Assembly (NCBI GenBank): GCA_937951995.1
Contig: CALGAG010000058.1
Coordinates: 1-13,011, forward strand
Reading direction: 5' to 3'
DNA: 13,011 nt
DNA from: an uncultured Bacillota bacterium
GTDB lineage: Bacteria > Bacillota > Clostridia > Tissierellales > Tissierellaceae
The position numbers were made by a program, and so were the translations under genes. This document shows, piece by piece, positions 1 to 6,581 of this stretch (position 1 is its first letter; each line of letters opens with the position of its first letter). The notes beneath the pieces were generated by a model. That model made no database searches and had not been told where the DNA came from. It worked only from the letters and a program-made list of their open reading frames with translations.

Positions 1-53
1 CTTTCAAAACTCAGGTCTCCCCTCCAATCCAGATAATCCATTATATTGTTCAT
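1..53 (-). CDS. N-terminus of Mbeg1-like (DUF2974-type) protein, partial at window edge
   Basis: Only the first 17 codons are present, reading leftward from ATG at 53-51 and open to base 1. The start is supported by an AAGGTGAG ribosome site (68-61), seven bases upstream. The visible residues MNNIMDYLDWRGDLSFE resemble, from memory, the conserved N-terminus of Mbeg1-like/DUF2974 proteins, an alpha/beta-hydrolase-like family common in Clostridia, whose members open with a DYLxWRGDLSFE-type stretch. The catalytic part lies outside the window, so function cannot be judged. The gene is divergent from the secreted protein that starts at 306. The family call rests on a very short match and is moderate; that this is a real gene start is more secure. 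Confidence 0.6.
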   Translation of the reverse strand, partial: MNNIMDYLDWRGDLSFE

Positions 54-176
54 TTGCCAACTCACCTTCCATCCTAAGCCGTATTGTTTCAAATATAGTC
101 AATTAAACTATTCATTCCTACAGCGTAACTGCCGGCCCATGTTCCTTTATTTTCCTCTGGCCAGCCCTTCCCTTTC

Positions 177-182
177 ATTATA
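177..182 (-). promoter_or_regulatory. Possible -10 box for the leftward partial gene
   Basis: On the minus strand the sequence reads GGGGTATAAT, with a perfect TATAAT -10 hexamer. No good -35 hexamer is seen 16-18 bases upstream, so the assignment rests on the -10 alone. If used, it gives a leader of roughly 115 bases before the ATG at 53. No riboswitch or attenuator was recognised in that leader. Confidence 0.35.
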
Positions 183-218
183 CCCCGGAATCATACTCCT
201 AGTGACATAATCCATTTT

Positions 219-248
219 TTGTTTGTTTATACCCTGAATGGGTATAAT
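219..248 (+). promoter_or_regulatory. Promoter of the acidic-repeat secreted protein
   Basis: A TTGTTT -35 (219-224) and a perfect TATAAT -10 (243-248) are separated by 18 bases. Transcription would start near 255, giving a leader of about 50 bases. The -10 box is partly covered by a perfect inverted repeat, annotated separately, so this promoter is probably regulated. The rest of the interval between the two divergent genes (54-305) holds only the opposing -10 box; no other gene was seen. Confidence 0.55.
228..246 (+). promoter_or_regulatory. Inverted repeat TATACCC-TGAAT-GGGTATA over the -10 box (candidate operator)
   Basis: A perfect 7-bp inverted repeat with a 5-bp spacer overlaps the -10 hexamer of the downstream gene. 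Its right part, CCTGAATGGGTATA (233-246), recurs exactly on the minus strand at 2673-2660, upstream of the 480-residue gene. Repressor binding here would block RNA polymerase. The binding protein is not identified. Confidence 0.45.
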
Positions 249-305
249 GAATACGTTAGATGAATGCAGAATTAATCTTTTGATTCTTGAAAGGGGTATT
301 TTAAA

Positions 306-1175
306 ATGTCCAGAAAGCTATCGAGCAATTTAAAAAGACAGCATAGGGTTTGGGAGCAGACACAGGAAAAAAGAAGAAGGCTATTAAGGAGATCCGCGGC
401 CTCAACAATGGCTGCAGCAATGATTGCAGCCAAGCTTATGACTCCGGTTTCAGTGGCGGAGGCAGACTCTTTCATCAAGGGTGATTTGGGACCTGAAACA
501 CAGGTAGCATCAATTGTTGATGATAATTCTGATGAGACAACAGATGAAATCTCTGATGACACATTCGACGATATAAGCGATGAAATCTCTGATGAGTATA
601 GGGATGACGACTCCGACGAAACATCTGATGAATCATTGGATGAATACTCAGATGAATTTAGTGATGAAAACACTGATGGGATCTCAGACTATTCAACCTA
701 CGATTTCTCAGATGAGTATTCAGATGAGTTATCTGATGAATGGGACACTGATGAAAGAAGATTTGAACTTAGGGAAGATAGAAGTAATCTCACCCTTCTT
801 AGGGTAGGAAAGGAATTCTACTTTGTAAACGATGAAAGAGCCAGGCTGGACGCACCTCCTTTGGTAGAGGAAGGAAGGACCATACTTCCAGTACGGTTTA
901 TCGCCCAGGCAATGGGGTCCCAGGTATTGTGGGATCAGGAAGACCGTCGGGTTACAATTATAAAGGGCGATGACACCATTGAACTTTGGATAGACAGCAA
1001 TCTTGCAAGGGTCAATGGAGATTTCAAACTGATTGATCCAGACAATGACAGCATCCGTGCAAGGATCATTCCTGAAACCGGCAGAACAATGGTTCCAGTG
1101 AGGTTTGTAGCTGAGACCCTTGGGGCGGATGTATTCTGGGATGAAGCTACCAAGACAATTTCATTGAAGTACTAG
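306..1175 (+). CDS. Secreted acidic-repeat protein with copper amine oxidase N-terminal-like domain
   Basis: This 289-residue protein has three parts. Residues 1-53 are a long, highly basic N-region (KRRRLLRR) followed by an alanine-rich hydrophobic stretch ending in AEA, which looks like an unusually long signal peptide cleaved near residue 53. Residues 72-150 are a low-complexity stretch built on four-residue SDEx units. Residues 160-289 match the copper-amine-oxidase-N-like domain common in clostridial exported proteins, with two copies of GRTxxPVRF (190-198 and 259-267). Despite the domain name nothing here is an oxidase: no catalytic domain is present, and in this phylum the domain usually acts as a wall or polymer-associated module. 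An AAAGGGG ribosome site lies about nine bases before the ATG. No LPxTG or lipobox was seen. The acidic stretch could be a calcium-binding or charged spacer; this is inference. Confidence 0.8.
   Translation: MSRKLSSNLKRQHRVWEQTQEKRRRLLRRSAASTMAAAMIAAKLMTPVSVAEADSFIKGDLGPETQVASIVDDNSDETTDEISDDTFDDISDEISDEYRDDDSDETSDESLDEYSDEFSDENTDGISDYSTYDFSDEYSDELSDEWDTDERRFELREDRSNLTLLRVGKEFYFVNDERARLDAPPLVEEGRTILPVRFIAQAMGSQVLWDQEDRRVTIIKGDDTIELWIDSNLARVNGDFKLIDPDNDSIRARIIPETGRTMVPVRFVAETLGADVFWDEATKTISLKY
519..755 (+). repeat. Degenerate in-frame repeat coding for SDE-type acidic units
   Basis: About twenty imperfect 12-base units of the type (T/A)C(T/A)GATGA(A/G) encode Ser-Asp-Glu-x. The codons for the same residues vary (TCT, TCA, AGT, AGC; GAT, GAC), so the repeat is old or selected at protein level rather than a fresh tandem expansion. 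The antisense strand is open across it as a serine-rich frame, a by-product of the repeat. Confidence 0.75.
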
Positions 1176-1180
1176 GGTAA

Positions 1181-1213
1181 AAAGGGATGTCTTCAACTTG
1201 AAGACATCCCTTT
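1181..1213. terminator. Bidirectional terminator between convergent genes
   Basis: A perfect 15-bp stem (AAAGGGATGTCTTCA, 1181-1195, pairing with 1199-1213) has a 3-base loop. On the minus strand it is followed by a T-run (CCCTTTTTACCC); on the plus strand the tail is a weaker TTTAATATG. It lies five bases after the stop of the plus-strand gene. It contains the last codons and the TGA stop of the minus-strand gene, so one hairpin serves both. Confidence 0.85.
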
Positions 1214-2635
1214 AATATGTTCATTTAGCCTGTGGTTATTGTCCTTTCTAAAAAAATGCTCAAAGCACATCTTGGCAAGCCGGGGAGTGAAAATCCCAGC
1301 CTTAACCTGGGGCCACTTGGCTGCCTGGTTATAGAAAACAGTCTGGTTTGTCCAGGGCTTAAGGTCAAATCTACATTCAAAACTGTCATAGCCAAGTGCA
1401 GCCAAGGCTGCAATCCTATGCTGGCCTTCGCTTGCGATAAACCTGTAGTCATCCTTTCGTATCAAAAGGTATCCTGTTACATATCCATCCACAAAAAAAT
1501 CTGGATTATAGCCACCATCCTTTAAAGCCTCATATGCACCTATTAGCCTTCTAAACTCAGCCTGTCCAAATTCCTCTGTGTTTGGCCCAATATTGTGGTT
1601 TCCACCCTTTCTGGTTTCAAACCTTTTTTTCCGCAGTGGTGGGTTTGCTGGACTTCTCCAGGGGTCGTAGAGCCAGCCATGGTCCATGGGAAAACACTCA
1701 ACCCCATCCTCCCACAGGTAATTGTCCCTTCTGTTATTAGGCTGAAAGCTATCGTAGTATTTCCTTAAAAAAGAATCCTTATATTCCAAATCACTGTTAT
1801 TCTCATATTCCCTGAGGGTTTCAACAAAATAATGCCCCCCTTCTGTGTATTGAAAGCCATTGTTGTCCCTGCACTTATCCATCTTGACCCTGAATATGGC
1901 AGACTCAGTCTCCAGAACCTCCAATCCCTCTGGAACCCTTGTGATTTCAGGCTCATAGCTATCCCTGGAGGATAAGAGCAGGAATCTGAACTCCCTGTCT
2001 ACAGTCACAAAGGTTCTGCTAAGAAGCGGATTCCTTTTGAAATCCTCCAGGTTCAGATTCAATTCTTCAGGTACAAGGATGAAAACATCCATATTCAAAT
2101 CCCTAAGATGCTCCAGTAAAAAATCCTTCTCCTTATCATACTCCTCCACAATCCAGATAAATCTGTCCAAATTCCTGTCTAAACCTTTCCCTACTACCAA
2201 GGGCGAGAGCTCCCTTTTCAGGTACTCCCTCCTATATACGGGGAAATTGGAAAAGATGCTTCTTTCCCAAGCGCTTTCATCCATTGCAAAACCAACAGAA
2301 TCCAAGCCTCTCTGGGTCATGTAATTCAGCATGAAGCCGCCTGTGTTTTCAAGGTATCCTGTCCTTCCTTGATTTAGATTTACATTCTCCTGAATGATAT
2401 CCATAAGGTCCCCATATATGTATGGAAATGAATAGCTGTATGTTTTTTCCTCATTTTTACACTTAATCCTTATCCGGTAGCCCTTGCCATCCCTTCTAGT
2501 GCTGGAGTAGGACTTTATGTTTCTCAAGGCCTTTTTAGCAAGGTCAAGACTCTCTTCATCCCTTTTTTTCATATACTCCATAAAAACAGAAATATTCCTG
2601 TCTTCTTCAAGTAGCCTTTCTTCTGTCAATCCCAT
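1193..2635 (-). CDS. 480-residue orphan protein with ParB/sulfiredoxin-like GQHR motif
   Basis: The function is not known. Residues 1-340 show no motif I recognise; they are charged, lack membrane segments or a signal peptide, and should be cytosolic. The C-terminal third is more telling. From residue 346 (NHNIGPN) a helical stretch leads to DGYVTGYLLI and then a short strand, RFIASEGQHRIAALAALGY (about 398-416), ending in FECRF. A G-x-H-R followed by an alanine-rich helix is the hallmark of ParB/sulfiredoxin-fold nucleotide-binding domains. Related arrangements occur, from memory, in hypothetical proteins of surface-polysaccharide clusters, but none is present here. The ATG follows a strong GAGGGGGTGA ribosome site. 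The gene has its own upstream region after the terminator of the activase gene, so it is probably transcribed separately. The stop codon lies inside the shared terminator. Confidence 0.7.
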   Translation of the reverse strand: MGLTEERLLEEDRNISVFMEYMKKRDEESLDLAKKALRNIKSYSSTRRDGKGYRIRIKCKNEEKTYSYSFPYIYGDLMDIIQENVNLNQGRTGYLENTGGFMLNYMTQRGLDSVGFAMDESAWERSIFSNFPVYRREYLKRELSPLVVGKGLDRNLDRFIWIVEEYDKEKDFLLEHLRDLNMDVFILVPEELNLNLEDFKRNPLLSRTFVTVDREFRFLLLSSRDSYEPEITRVPEGLEVLETESAIFRVKMDKCRDNNGFQYTEGGHYFVETLREYENNSDLEYKDSFLRKYYDSFQPNNRRDNYLWEDGVECFPMDHGWLYDPWRSPANPPLRKKRFETRKGGNHNIGPNTEEFGQAEFRRLIGAYEALKDGGYNPDFFVDGYVTGYLLIRKDDYRFIASEGQHRIAALAALGYDSFECRFDLKPWTNQTVFYNQAAKWPQVKAGIFTPRLAKMCFEHFFRKDNNHRLNEHIKGMSSS

Positions 2636-2657
2636 TAAGTCACCCCCTCACAACTAA

Positions 2658-2673
2658 AATATACCCATTCAGG
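2658..2673 (-). promoter_or_regulatory. Candidate promoter element of the 480-residue gene, sharing a 14-mer with the upstream region of the gene at 306
   Basis: On the minus strand this reads CCTGAATGGGTATATT. TATATT (2663-2658) is a plausible -10 about 23 bases before the ATG at 2635. No convincing -35 was found. The first 14 bases are identical to 233-246 on the plus strand. The left half of the palindrome is degenerate here (TTAAACC instead of TATACCC). Confidence 0.4.
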
Positions 2674-2684
2674 TTTAAGTGAAA

Positions 2685-2710
2685 AGCTCCTGGGAAAATT
2701 TCCGGGAGCT
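2685..2710 (-). terminator. Terminator of the glycyl radical enzyme/activase operon
   Basis: AGCTCC at the base pairs with GGGAGCT and the stem extends inward with two G-T pairs. On the minus strand it is followed by TTTTC. It lies 15 bases after the activase stop and before the next gene's promoter region, so it separates the operon from the 480-residue gene. Confidence 0.75.
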
Positions 2711-2724
2711 TGTTTTATGTTATT

Positions 2725-3480
2725 CTAGTATTTTACAACCTGTATTCCCTTCGATCTAAAATGGCGGCTTATTTCCTCGACTGTATCATGGCTTGGGGTT
2801 TTGAACTCCCTGGACGGAAGCTCAAGTCCAAGATCCAAGTACTTTTCATCTCCAAAGGAATGGTAGGGTAACAGTTCCACCTTGGGGTCCCTAATATGCT
2901 TTCCTATGAAATCTGCAGTGGCCGAAATATTTTCAAAGTGGGTGTTCACTCCCACAATCAGAGGTATCCTAACCACAAGAGGATAATTCAGCTCCCCCAA
3001 TTTCCCTATGTTATCAAGGATTAAAGCATTATCCCTACCAGTGAATTTTCTATGGTCATCACCATCAAAAACCTTCAAATCAACAAATATGAGATTCATT
3101 CTATCCAGAATCCCTTTTACAGATTGAAATTCAAAATACCCACTGGTTTCCATGGCCATGTCAATTGCCTTGTCATACAGTAAGGACGAAATCTCTTCAA
3201 GTATTTCCAGCTGCATTGTTGCCTCTCCTCCGGAAAAGGTAACGCCTCCACCTGAATACCTGTAAAATATTTTCTGCCTTTCAATTATCTCCATTAACTC
3301 ATCCAGACTATACTCCCTTACAAATCCCAGCCTACCCAGGCCATCCTTGGGACTACCCTGACTTTCAGGATTTGAACACCACTGGCATTTAAGGGGGCAG
3401 CCAGCCATGAAAATAAGAGTCCTTATACCATCTCCATCATTAACAGACATATTTTGTGGTTCCATGAAAAAACCCTTCAT
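2725..3480 (-). CDS. Glycyl radical enzyme activase (radical SAM), compact form
   Basis: This 251-residue protein should install the glycyl radical on the enzyme encoded just upstream, using S-adenosylmethionine and a [4Fe-4S] cluster. The cluster motif CxxxCxxC is C28-C32-C35 in GCPLKCQWCSNPE, preceded by the family's DGxGIR box (here DGDGIR). The SAM-binding GGE is at 84-86 in GGGVTFSGGE. METSG and the late HFRSKGIQV stretch also fit the family. There are no other cysteines. The two-cluster ferredoxin insert that most non-PFL activases carry between the CSNPE motif and GGGVTFSGGE is therefore absent, and length matches the compact PFL-activase form. I chose the ATG at 3480, which overlaps the TGA of the enzyme gene by one base and gives the family-typical MKGF start. 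A TTG one codon earlier is possible. Overlap implies translational coupling. Confidence 0.9.
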   Translation of the reverse strand: MKGFFMEPQNMSVNDGDGIRTLIFMAGCPLKCQWCSNPESQGSPKDGLGRLGFVREYSLDELMEIIERQKIFYRYSGGGVTFSGGEATMQLEILEEISSLLYDKAIDMAMETSGYFEFQSVKGILDRMNLIFVDLKVFDGDDHRKFTGRDNALILDNIGKLGELNYPLVVRIPLIVGVNTHFENISATADFIGKHIRDPKVELLPYHSFGDEKYLDLGLELPSREFKTPSHDTVEEISRHFRSKGIQVVKY

Positions 3481-5846
3481 CAATATCCCTCGTGGGCGGT
3501 TCTTGCAATTATTGCATCCTGCATTTCTCTGGACAAATTGACAAATTGGGTGCTGTAGCCAGCAACCCTAACCAGAAGATCCTTGTATTTTTCTGGTTCC
3601 TCCTGGGCTTCTCTCAATACTTCTGTGGATATGGTATTGAACTGAACATGGAAAGCTCCCAGGGAGAAAAATGATTGTATCATGGCACCAAGGTTACTCC
3701 TCCCCCGCTTTGAATCAACAAGTGATTGGTTTAATCTAAGATTGAGAAGGGTTCCCCCTGAATGTATGTCCTGGTTCAGCTTAGCTGCAGACCTCATGGC
3801 AGCCAGGGGAGTGCTTCTATCCGTGCCTGCAAAGGGTGATACACCCTCAGAAAGTGGTTCTCCAGCCTTCCTCCCACATGGGGTAGCCCCTACTACCTTG
3901 CCAGTTGGAAGGTAATTGGAGATTCCCATAAATGCCGTATTGAAGCTGTTTCCATTTATGTCCTTGAAACCATGACCAACCTTGTAGTAATGGTTTGCAA
4001 GCTTTATGGCAATTTCATCCACATACTCCAGGTCATTTCCATACTTTGGGACCTGAAGGGCAAGGTCTCTCAGCCCCTCATACCCTTCCCAGTTCGCATC
4101 CATTGCCCTTGACAGCTCCTCCATTGTGGTCAGTCGGTCCTCGAAAACCAGCTTTTTTATAACCGCCAATGAGTTTGATGTTACAGCCAGTCCAATCCCA
4201 GTGAGTACAGGTCCAATATTGTACTTTGCCCCTCCGTTGACAAGGTCCACTCCATCCTCTATACAGTCTTCCATACACGAACTGAGAAATGGCCTTGGTA
4301 CCATTTCCTTGTGTAACCTTTGTGCGGTCAGGGTAGCTATTACAGAGTGGTATACAAGTTTGTCAAATTCCCTGTAGAATGCCTCCTCTACTTCATTGTA
4401 TGATTTATAATCCTCTGGAGACTTGTCAGTTACCCCCATCCTTCTTCCATGTACACGGCTTACTCCCTTGTTAAGTGCAAATTCCAAAGCCGCAGTAAAA
4501 TTTATATTCACAGCAGATGTCCATTCACCGGTCTTCCTGAAATGAGGGACAACACAGCCACAATTGTTCCAATCTCTGGCATCTTCAGGCTCATACCCTG
4601 CGTTCAGCAGCATCTGATAACCGGCACTGTCGCTATGAATTGCAGGAAATCCTGTTCCCTTGCTCACAAGGTCTGTTACAGCCTCCATAAAGCTATCCGG
4701 ACAATCCTGATGAATCCTTACGCTAAGCCCAGGTTGATGGGTCCTTACACTGTCAGTGGCCTTAAGGCACATGTATGAGAGTTCATTTGTTGCATCCCTC
4801 CCTTCCCGGGTTTTTCCTCCCACAGTCAGGTTTTGGAACTGGTTGTATCCAGCAAAGAATTCCGCTGTATTGGCAGAAATCGTCCATACCCATTCAGACA
4901 GTTTAATCCAAAGAGCCTCAATCAGCTCTTGGATTCTATCATCAGCCATACCCCCGTCCCTGTCTGAAAGATAATATGGATACATGAACTGATCAAATCT
5001 TCCTATGTTAAGGGCCAAAGGATTTTCCGACAGGATTCCCCCAAGCTGGGTGAACCACACAAACTGAATTGCTTCATGGAATGATTCAGGTGGAAACTCC
5101 GGGATTTTTCTGCATACTCTTTCAATTTCAAGGAGTTCCTCCTTTCTGGCAGCATCCTGTTGGGACTGGGCAATCCTCTTAGCTTCATCTGCATATCGAT
5201 TTGCCAGTTCAATTATCCCCTTAGATGTTAGTATTATGGAGTTATAGAAGTCGATTTTTTCAAGGTTATTTGCTTCTGCAGGATCAAGTCCGGACAGCTT
5301 TTCCTCCGCTTCCAAAATGATTCCTCCAAAACCCTTCGTAAACAGTACATCCTGATAGTCTGGAGTTATCTCACCCACAGCCTGTCTCCACTTGGAATCA
5401 TTATCTATTATTCCGGTGTCCACTGCAACGTTCGCAGTTTCCTTGGGCAGTCTTGACAGAAAGGCCTCTTCAAGTGATTTTCCCTTCCAGTAGGGAAAAA
5501 TCTCCCTTCTAACATATTCTCTTTGTTCATCAGTCATTTCATAGGGATCCTGCCTCCTGGAGCTGAAATTATCCATCTCCCTGTCAACCCAGGTCCAAGA
5601 AAATTCAGGAGTGAGTATTCCACACTTTCTGAATTCCCCCACTGCCCCTACAATTATTTCCCCATCGAAAATATGAACATCCAAATTCCTGCATGTATCT
5701 CTAAATGCCTTTGCCCTTCTAATGGGCACCGATTCCCCTTCAGTCCTCTTGTGGGATTCAGTCCACAACCTCGCTCTTTCATATGATATTGACGGTTTTG
5801 ATTCTATGTAATTAAGTCTAGCTTCTTCATTTCTAGTTCTAGTCAT
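3480..5846 (-). CDS. Glycyl radical enzyme of the pyruvate formate-lyase superfamily, substrate unknown
   Basis: This 788-residue cytosolic enzyme carries the glycyl radical loop RVAGYSTQF near the C-terminus (G763). A PFL-type N-terminal domain and the conserved GRFDQFMYPYY and FQNLTVGG stretches support the superfamily. The thiyl site reads NCGCVVP, with C431 as the expected radical cysteine and a second cysteine, C429, two residues before. Diol-dehydratase-type members (glycerol, choline, hydroxyproline) have glutamate two positions after the radical cysteine; here it is valine. PFL itself has CCVSP, so this is neither. The length is close to hydroxyproline dehydratase, but the missing glutamate argues against that activity. 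No microcompartment targeting extension is evident. The ATG at 5846 sits eight bases after AAGGAG; an in-frame GTG three codons earlier lies inside that site and is rejected. Activase gene overlaps at the 3' end. Confidence 0.92.
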   Translation of the reverse strand: MTRTRNEEARLNYIESKPSISYERARLWTESHKRTEGESVPIRRAKAFRDTCRNLDVHIFDGEIIVGAVGEFRKCGILTPEFSWTWVDREMDNFSSRRQDPYEMTDEQREYVRREIFPYWKGKSLEEAFLSRLPKETANVAVDTGIIDNDSKWRQAVGEITPDYQDVLFTKGFGGIILEAEEKLSGLDPAEANNLEKIDFYNSIILTSKGIIELANRYADEAKRIAQSQQDAARKEELLEIERVCRKIPEFPPESFHEAIQFVWFTQLGGILSENPLALNIGRFDQFMYPYYLSDRDGGMADDRIQELIEALWIKLSEWVWTISANTAEFFAGYNQFQNLTVGGKTREGRDATNELSYMCLKATDSVRTHQPGLSVRIHQDCPDSFMEAVTDLVSKGTGFPAIHSDSAGYQMLLNAGYEPEDARDWNNCGCVVPHFRKTGEWTSAVNINFTAALEFALNKGVSRVHGRRMGVTDKSPEDYKSYNEVEEAFYREFDKLVYHSVIATLTAQRLHKEMVPRPFLSSCMEDCIEDGVDLVNGGAKYNIGPVLTGIGLAVTSNSLAVIKKLVFEDRLTTMEELSRAMDANWEGYEGLRDLALQVPKYGNDLEYVDEIAIKLANHYYKVGHGFKDINGNSFNTAFMGISNYLPTGKVVGATPCGRKAGEPLSEGVSPFAGTDRSTPLAAMRSAAKLNQDIHSGGTLLNLRLNQSLVDSKRGRSNLGAMIQSFFSLGAFHVQFNTISTEVLREAQEEPEKYKDLLVRVAGYSTQFVNLSREMQDAIIARTAHEGY

Positions 5847-5854
5847 AACAATCA

Positions 5855-5860
5855 CTCCTT
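5855..5860 (-). promoter_or_regulatory. Ribosome binding site deciding the glycyl radical enzyme start
   Basis: AAGGAG ends eight bases before the ATG at 5846. The upstream in-frame GTG begins with the last G of this site and so cannot use it. Confidence 0.75.
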
Positions 5861-5875
5861 GTGTAAGTTTGTTTT

Positions 5876-5905
5876 ATTATACTATATATGTTATAACGCA
5901 CGCAA
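5876..5905 (-). promoter_or_regulatory. Promoter of the glycyl radical enzyme/activase operon
   Basis: On the minus strand a weak -35, TTGCGT (5905-5900), and a perfect TATAAT (5881-5876) are 18 bases apart. The spacer contains the 8-bp palindrome GTTATAAC (5890-5897), a possible regulator site. A good -10 with a poor -35 fits activator or repressor control. Confidence 0.55.
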
Positions 5906-5917
5906 CCTTCAATATAA

Positions 5918-5936
5918 AGAGGGCATTTCGCCCTCT
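5918..5936 (-). terminator. Terminator of the XRE-cupin regulator gene
   Basis: AGAGGGC and GCCCTCT form a 7-bp stem around a 5-base loop, followed on the minus strand by TTTATATT. It begins at the TAG stop of the regulator, so the regulator is transcribed separately from the enzyme operon downstream. Confidence 0.7.
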
Positions 5937-6486
5937 AGTATTTTATTATGTTCTGAAATTCAACCGGCTCAACAAATGGATTTGAATAGCTGTGCTCCCT
6001 GTCGGCCCTAAATGAAAATGCTGCAGGCGCCTTGATCTGGTAGCTCTCATCATCCACCTGGACTATCAGCCTACCCTTGGTAACCACTATATACTCACGA
6101 CTGGAGCTGCTGTGTGGTGAAGACTTGTGGAATGCACTTGGTAGAAGCTTTATGTAGAAATACTCAAAGCCTGATACCGGATTAAATGGAAAGACATTGT
6201 AGAGCATCATTTTACCCTCTGATTCAAGAACCGGGTCTTGGTCTTCAAAATTCACAACTCCAAGATGTTCTTCACCCTTTGGTTCCAATAGCTCGGAAAA
6301 GGATAACTTCAAGCCTGTTGAGATCTTCCATAGGGTTGATATGGTTGGATTTGATTCCCCTCTTTCAATCTGTCCAAGCATTGCCTTGCTCACCCCTGTA
6401 AGCTCAGATGTTCCCTCCAGGGTCAAGCCTCTTTCAGTTCTCACCCTTTTAAGCACTATACCTATGTTTGTTGATGGATCTGTCAT
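5935..6486 (-). CDS. XRE-family transcriptional regulator with C-terminal cupin domain
   Basis: This 183-residue protein joins an N-terminal helix-turn-helix of the XRE/Cro type (about residues 8-66, with SKAMLGQIERGESNPTISTLWK as its core) to a single cupin barrel (about 108-175). The architecture is that of the PuuR/MppR-like sensors, in which the cupin binds a small metabolite and alters DNA binding. It lies directly upstream of, and on the same strand as, the glycyl radical enzyme operon, so it is the natural candidate regulator, with the enzyme's substrate or product as ligand; this is inference. The ATG at 6486 lies six bases after AAAAGGTG. An in-frame GTG three codons upstream overlaps the ribosome site and is not favoured. 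It has its own promoter and terminator. Confidence 0.88.
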   Translation of the reverse strand: MTDPSTNIGIVLKRVRTERGLTLEGTSELTGVSKAMLGQIERGESNPTISTLWKISTGLKLSFSELLEPKGEEHLGVVNFEDQDPVLESEGKMMLYNVFPFNPVSGFEYFYIKLLPSAFHKSSPHSSSSREYIVVTKGRLIVQVDDESYQIKAPAAFSFRADREHSYSNPFVEPVEFQNIIKY

Positions 6487-6517
6487 AATAATCACCTTTT
6501 CTTTGTTTATATGTATT

Positions 6518-6547
6518 ATTCTATCACTTTTCCAGACTTTTCTCCAA
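6518..6547 (-). promoter_or_regulatory. Promoter of the XRE-cupin regulator
   Basis: On the minus strand TTGGAG (6547-6542) and TAGAAT (6523-6518) are 18 bases apart, with a TGA extended -10 just upstream. The leader to the ATG at 6486 is about 25 bases. Confidence 0.6.
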
Positions 6548-6581
6548 TGCAGGAAGATTTTTAATCTTTTCTCACTCTCAG

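Noticed and set aside
54..176. Riboswitch or leader peptide in the leader of the leftward gene
   Set aside because: A ten-codon ATG frame ending at a TAG exists on the minus strand (about 116-148), but it has no convincing ribosome site, and no known riboswitch core was recognised.
272..673. Serine-rich 133-residue minus-strand reading frame
   Set aside because: It is the antisense of the SDE repeat region of the secreted protein; its serine periodicity mirrors the sense repeat and no ribosome site supports it.
3480..5846. Assignment of the glycyl radical enzyme as hydroxyproline dehydratase (HypD)
   Set aside because: Length and radical residue positions are similar, but the glutamate two residues after the radical cysteine, needed for dehydration, is valine here.
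3480..5846. Assignment as pyruvate formate-lyase (PflB)
   Set aside because: PFL has adjacent cysteines in CCVSP; this enzyme has NCGCVVP, and the activase has the CSNPE motif rather than the PFL-activase type.
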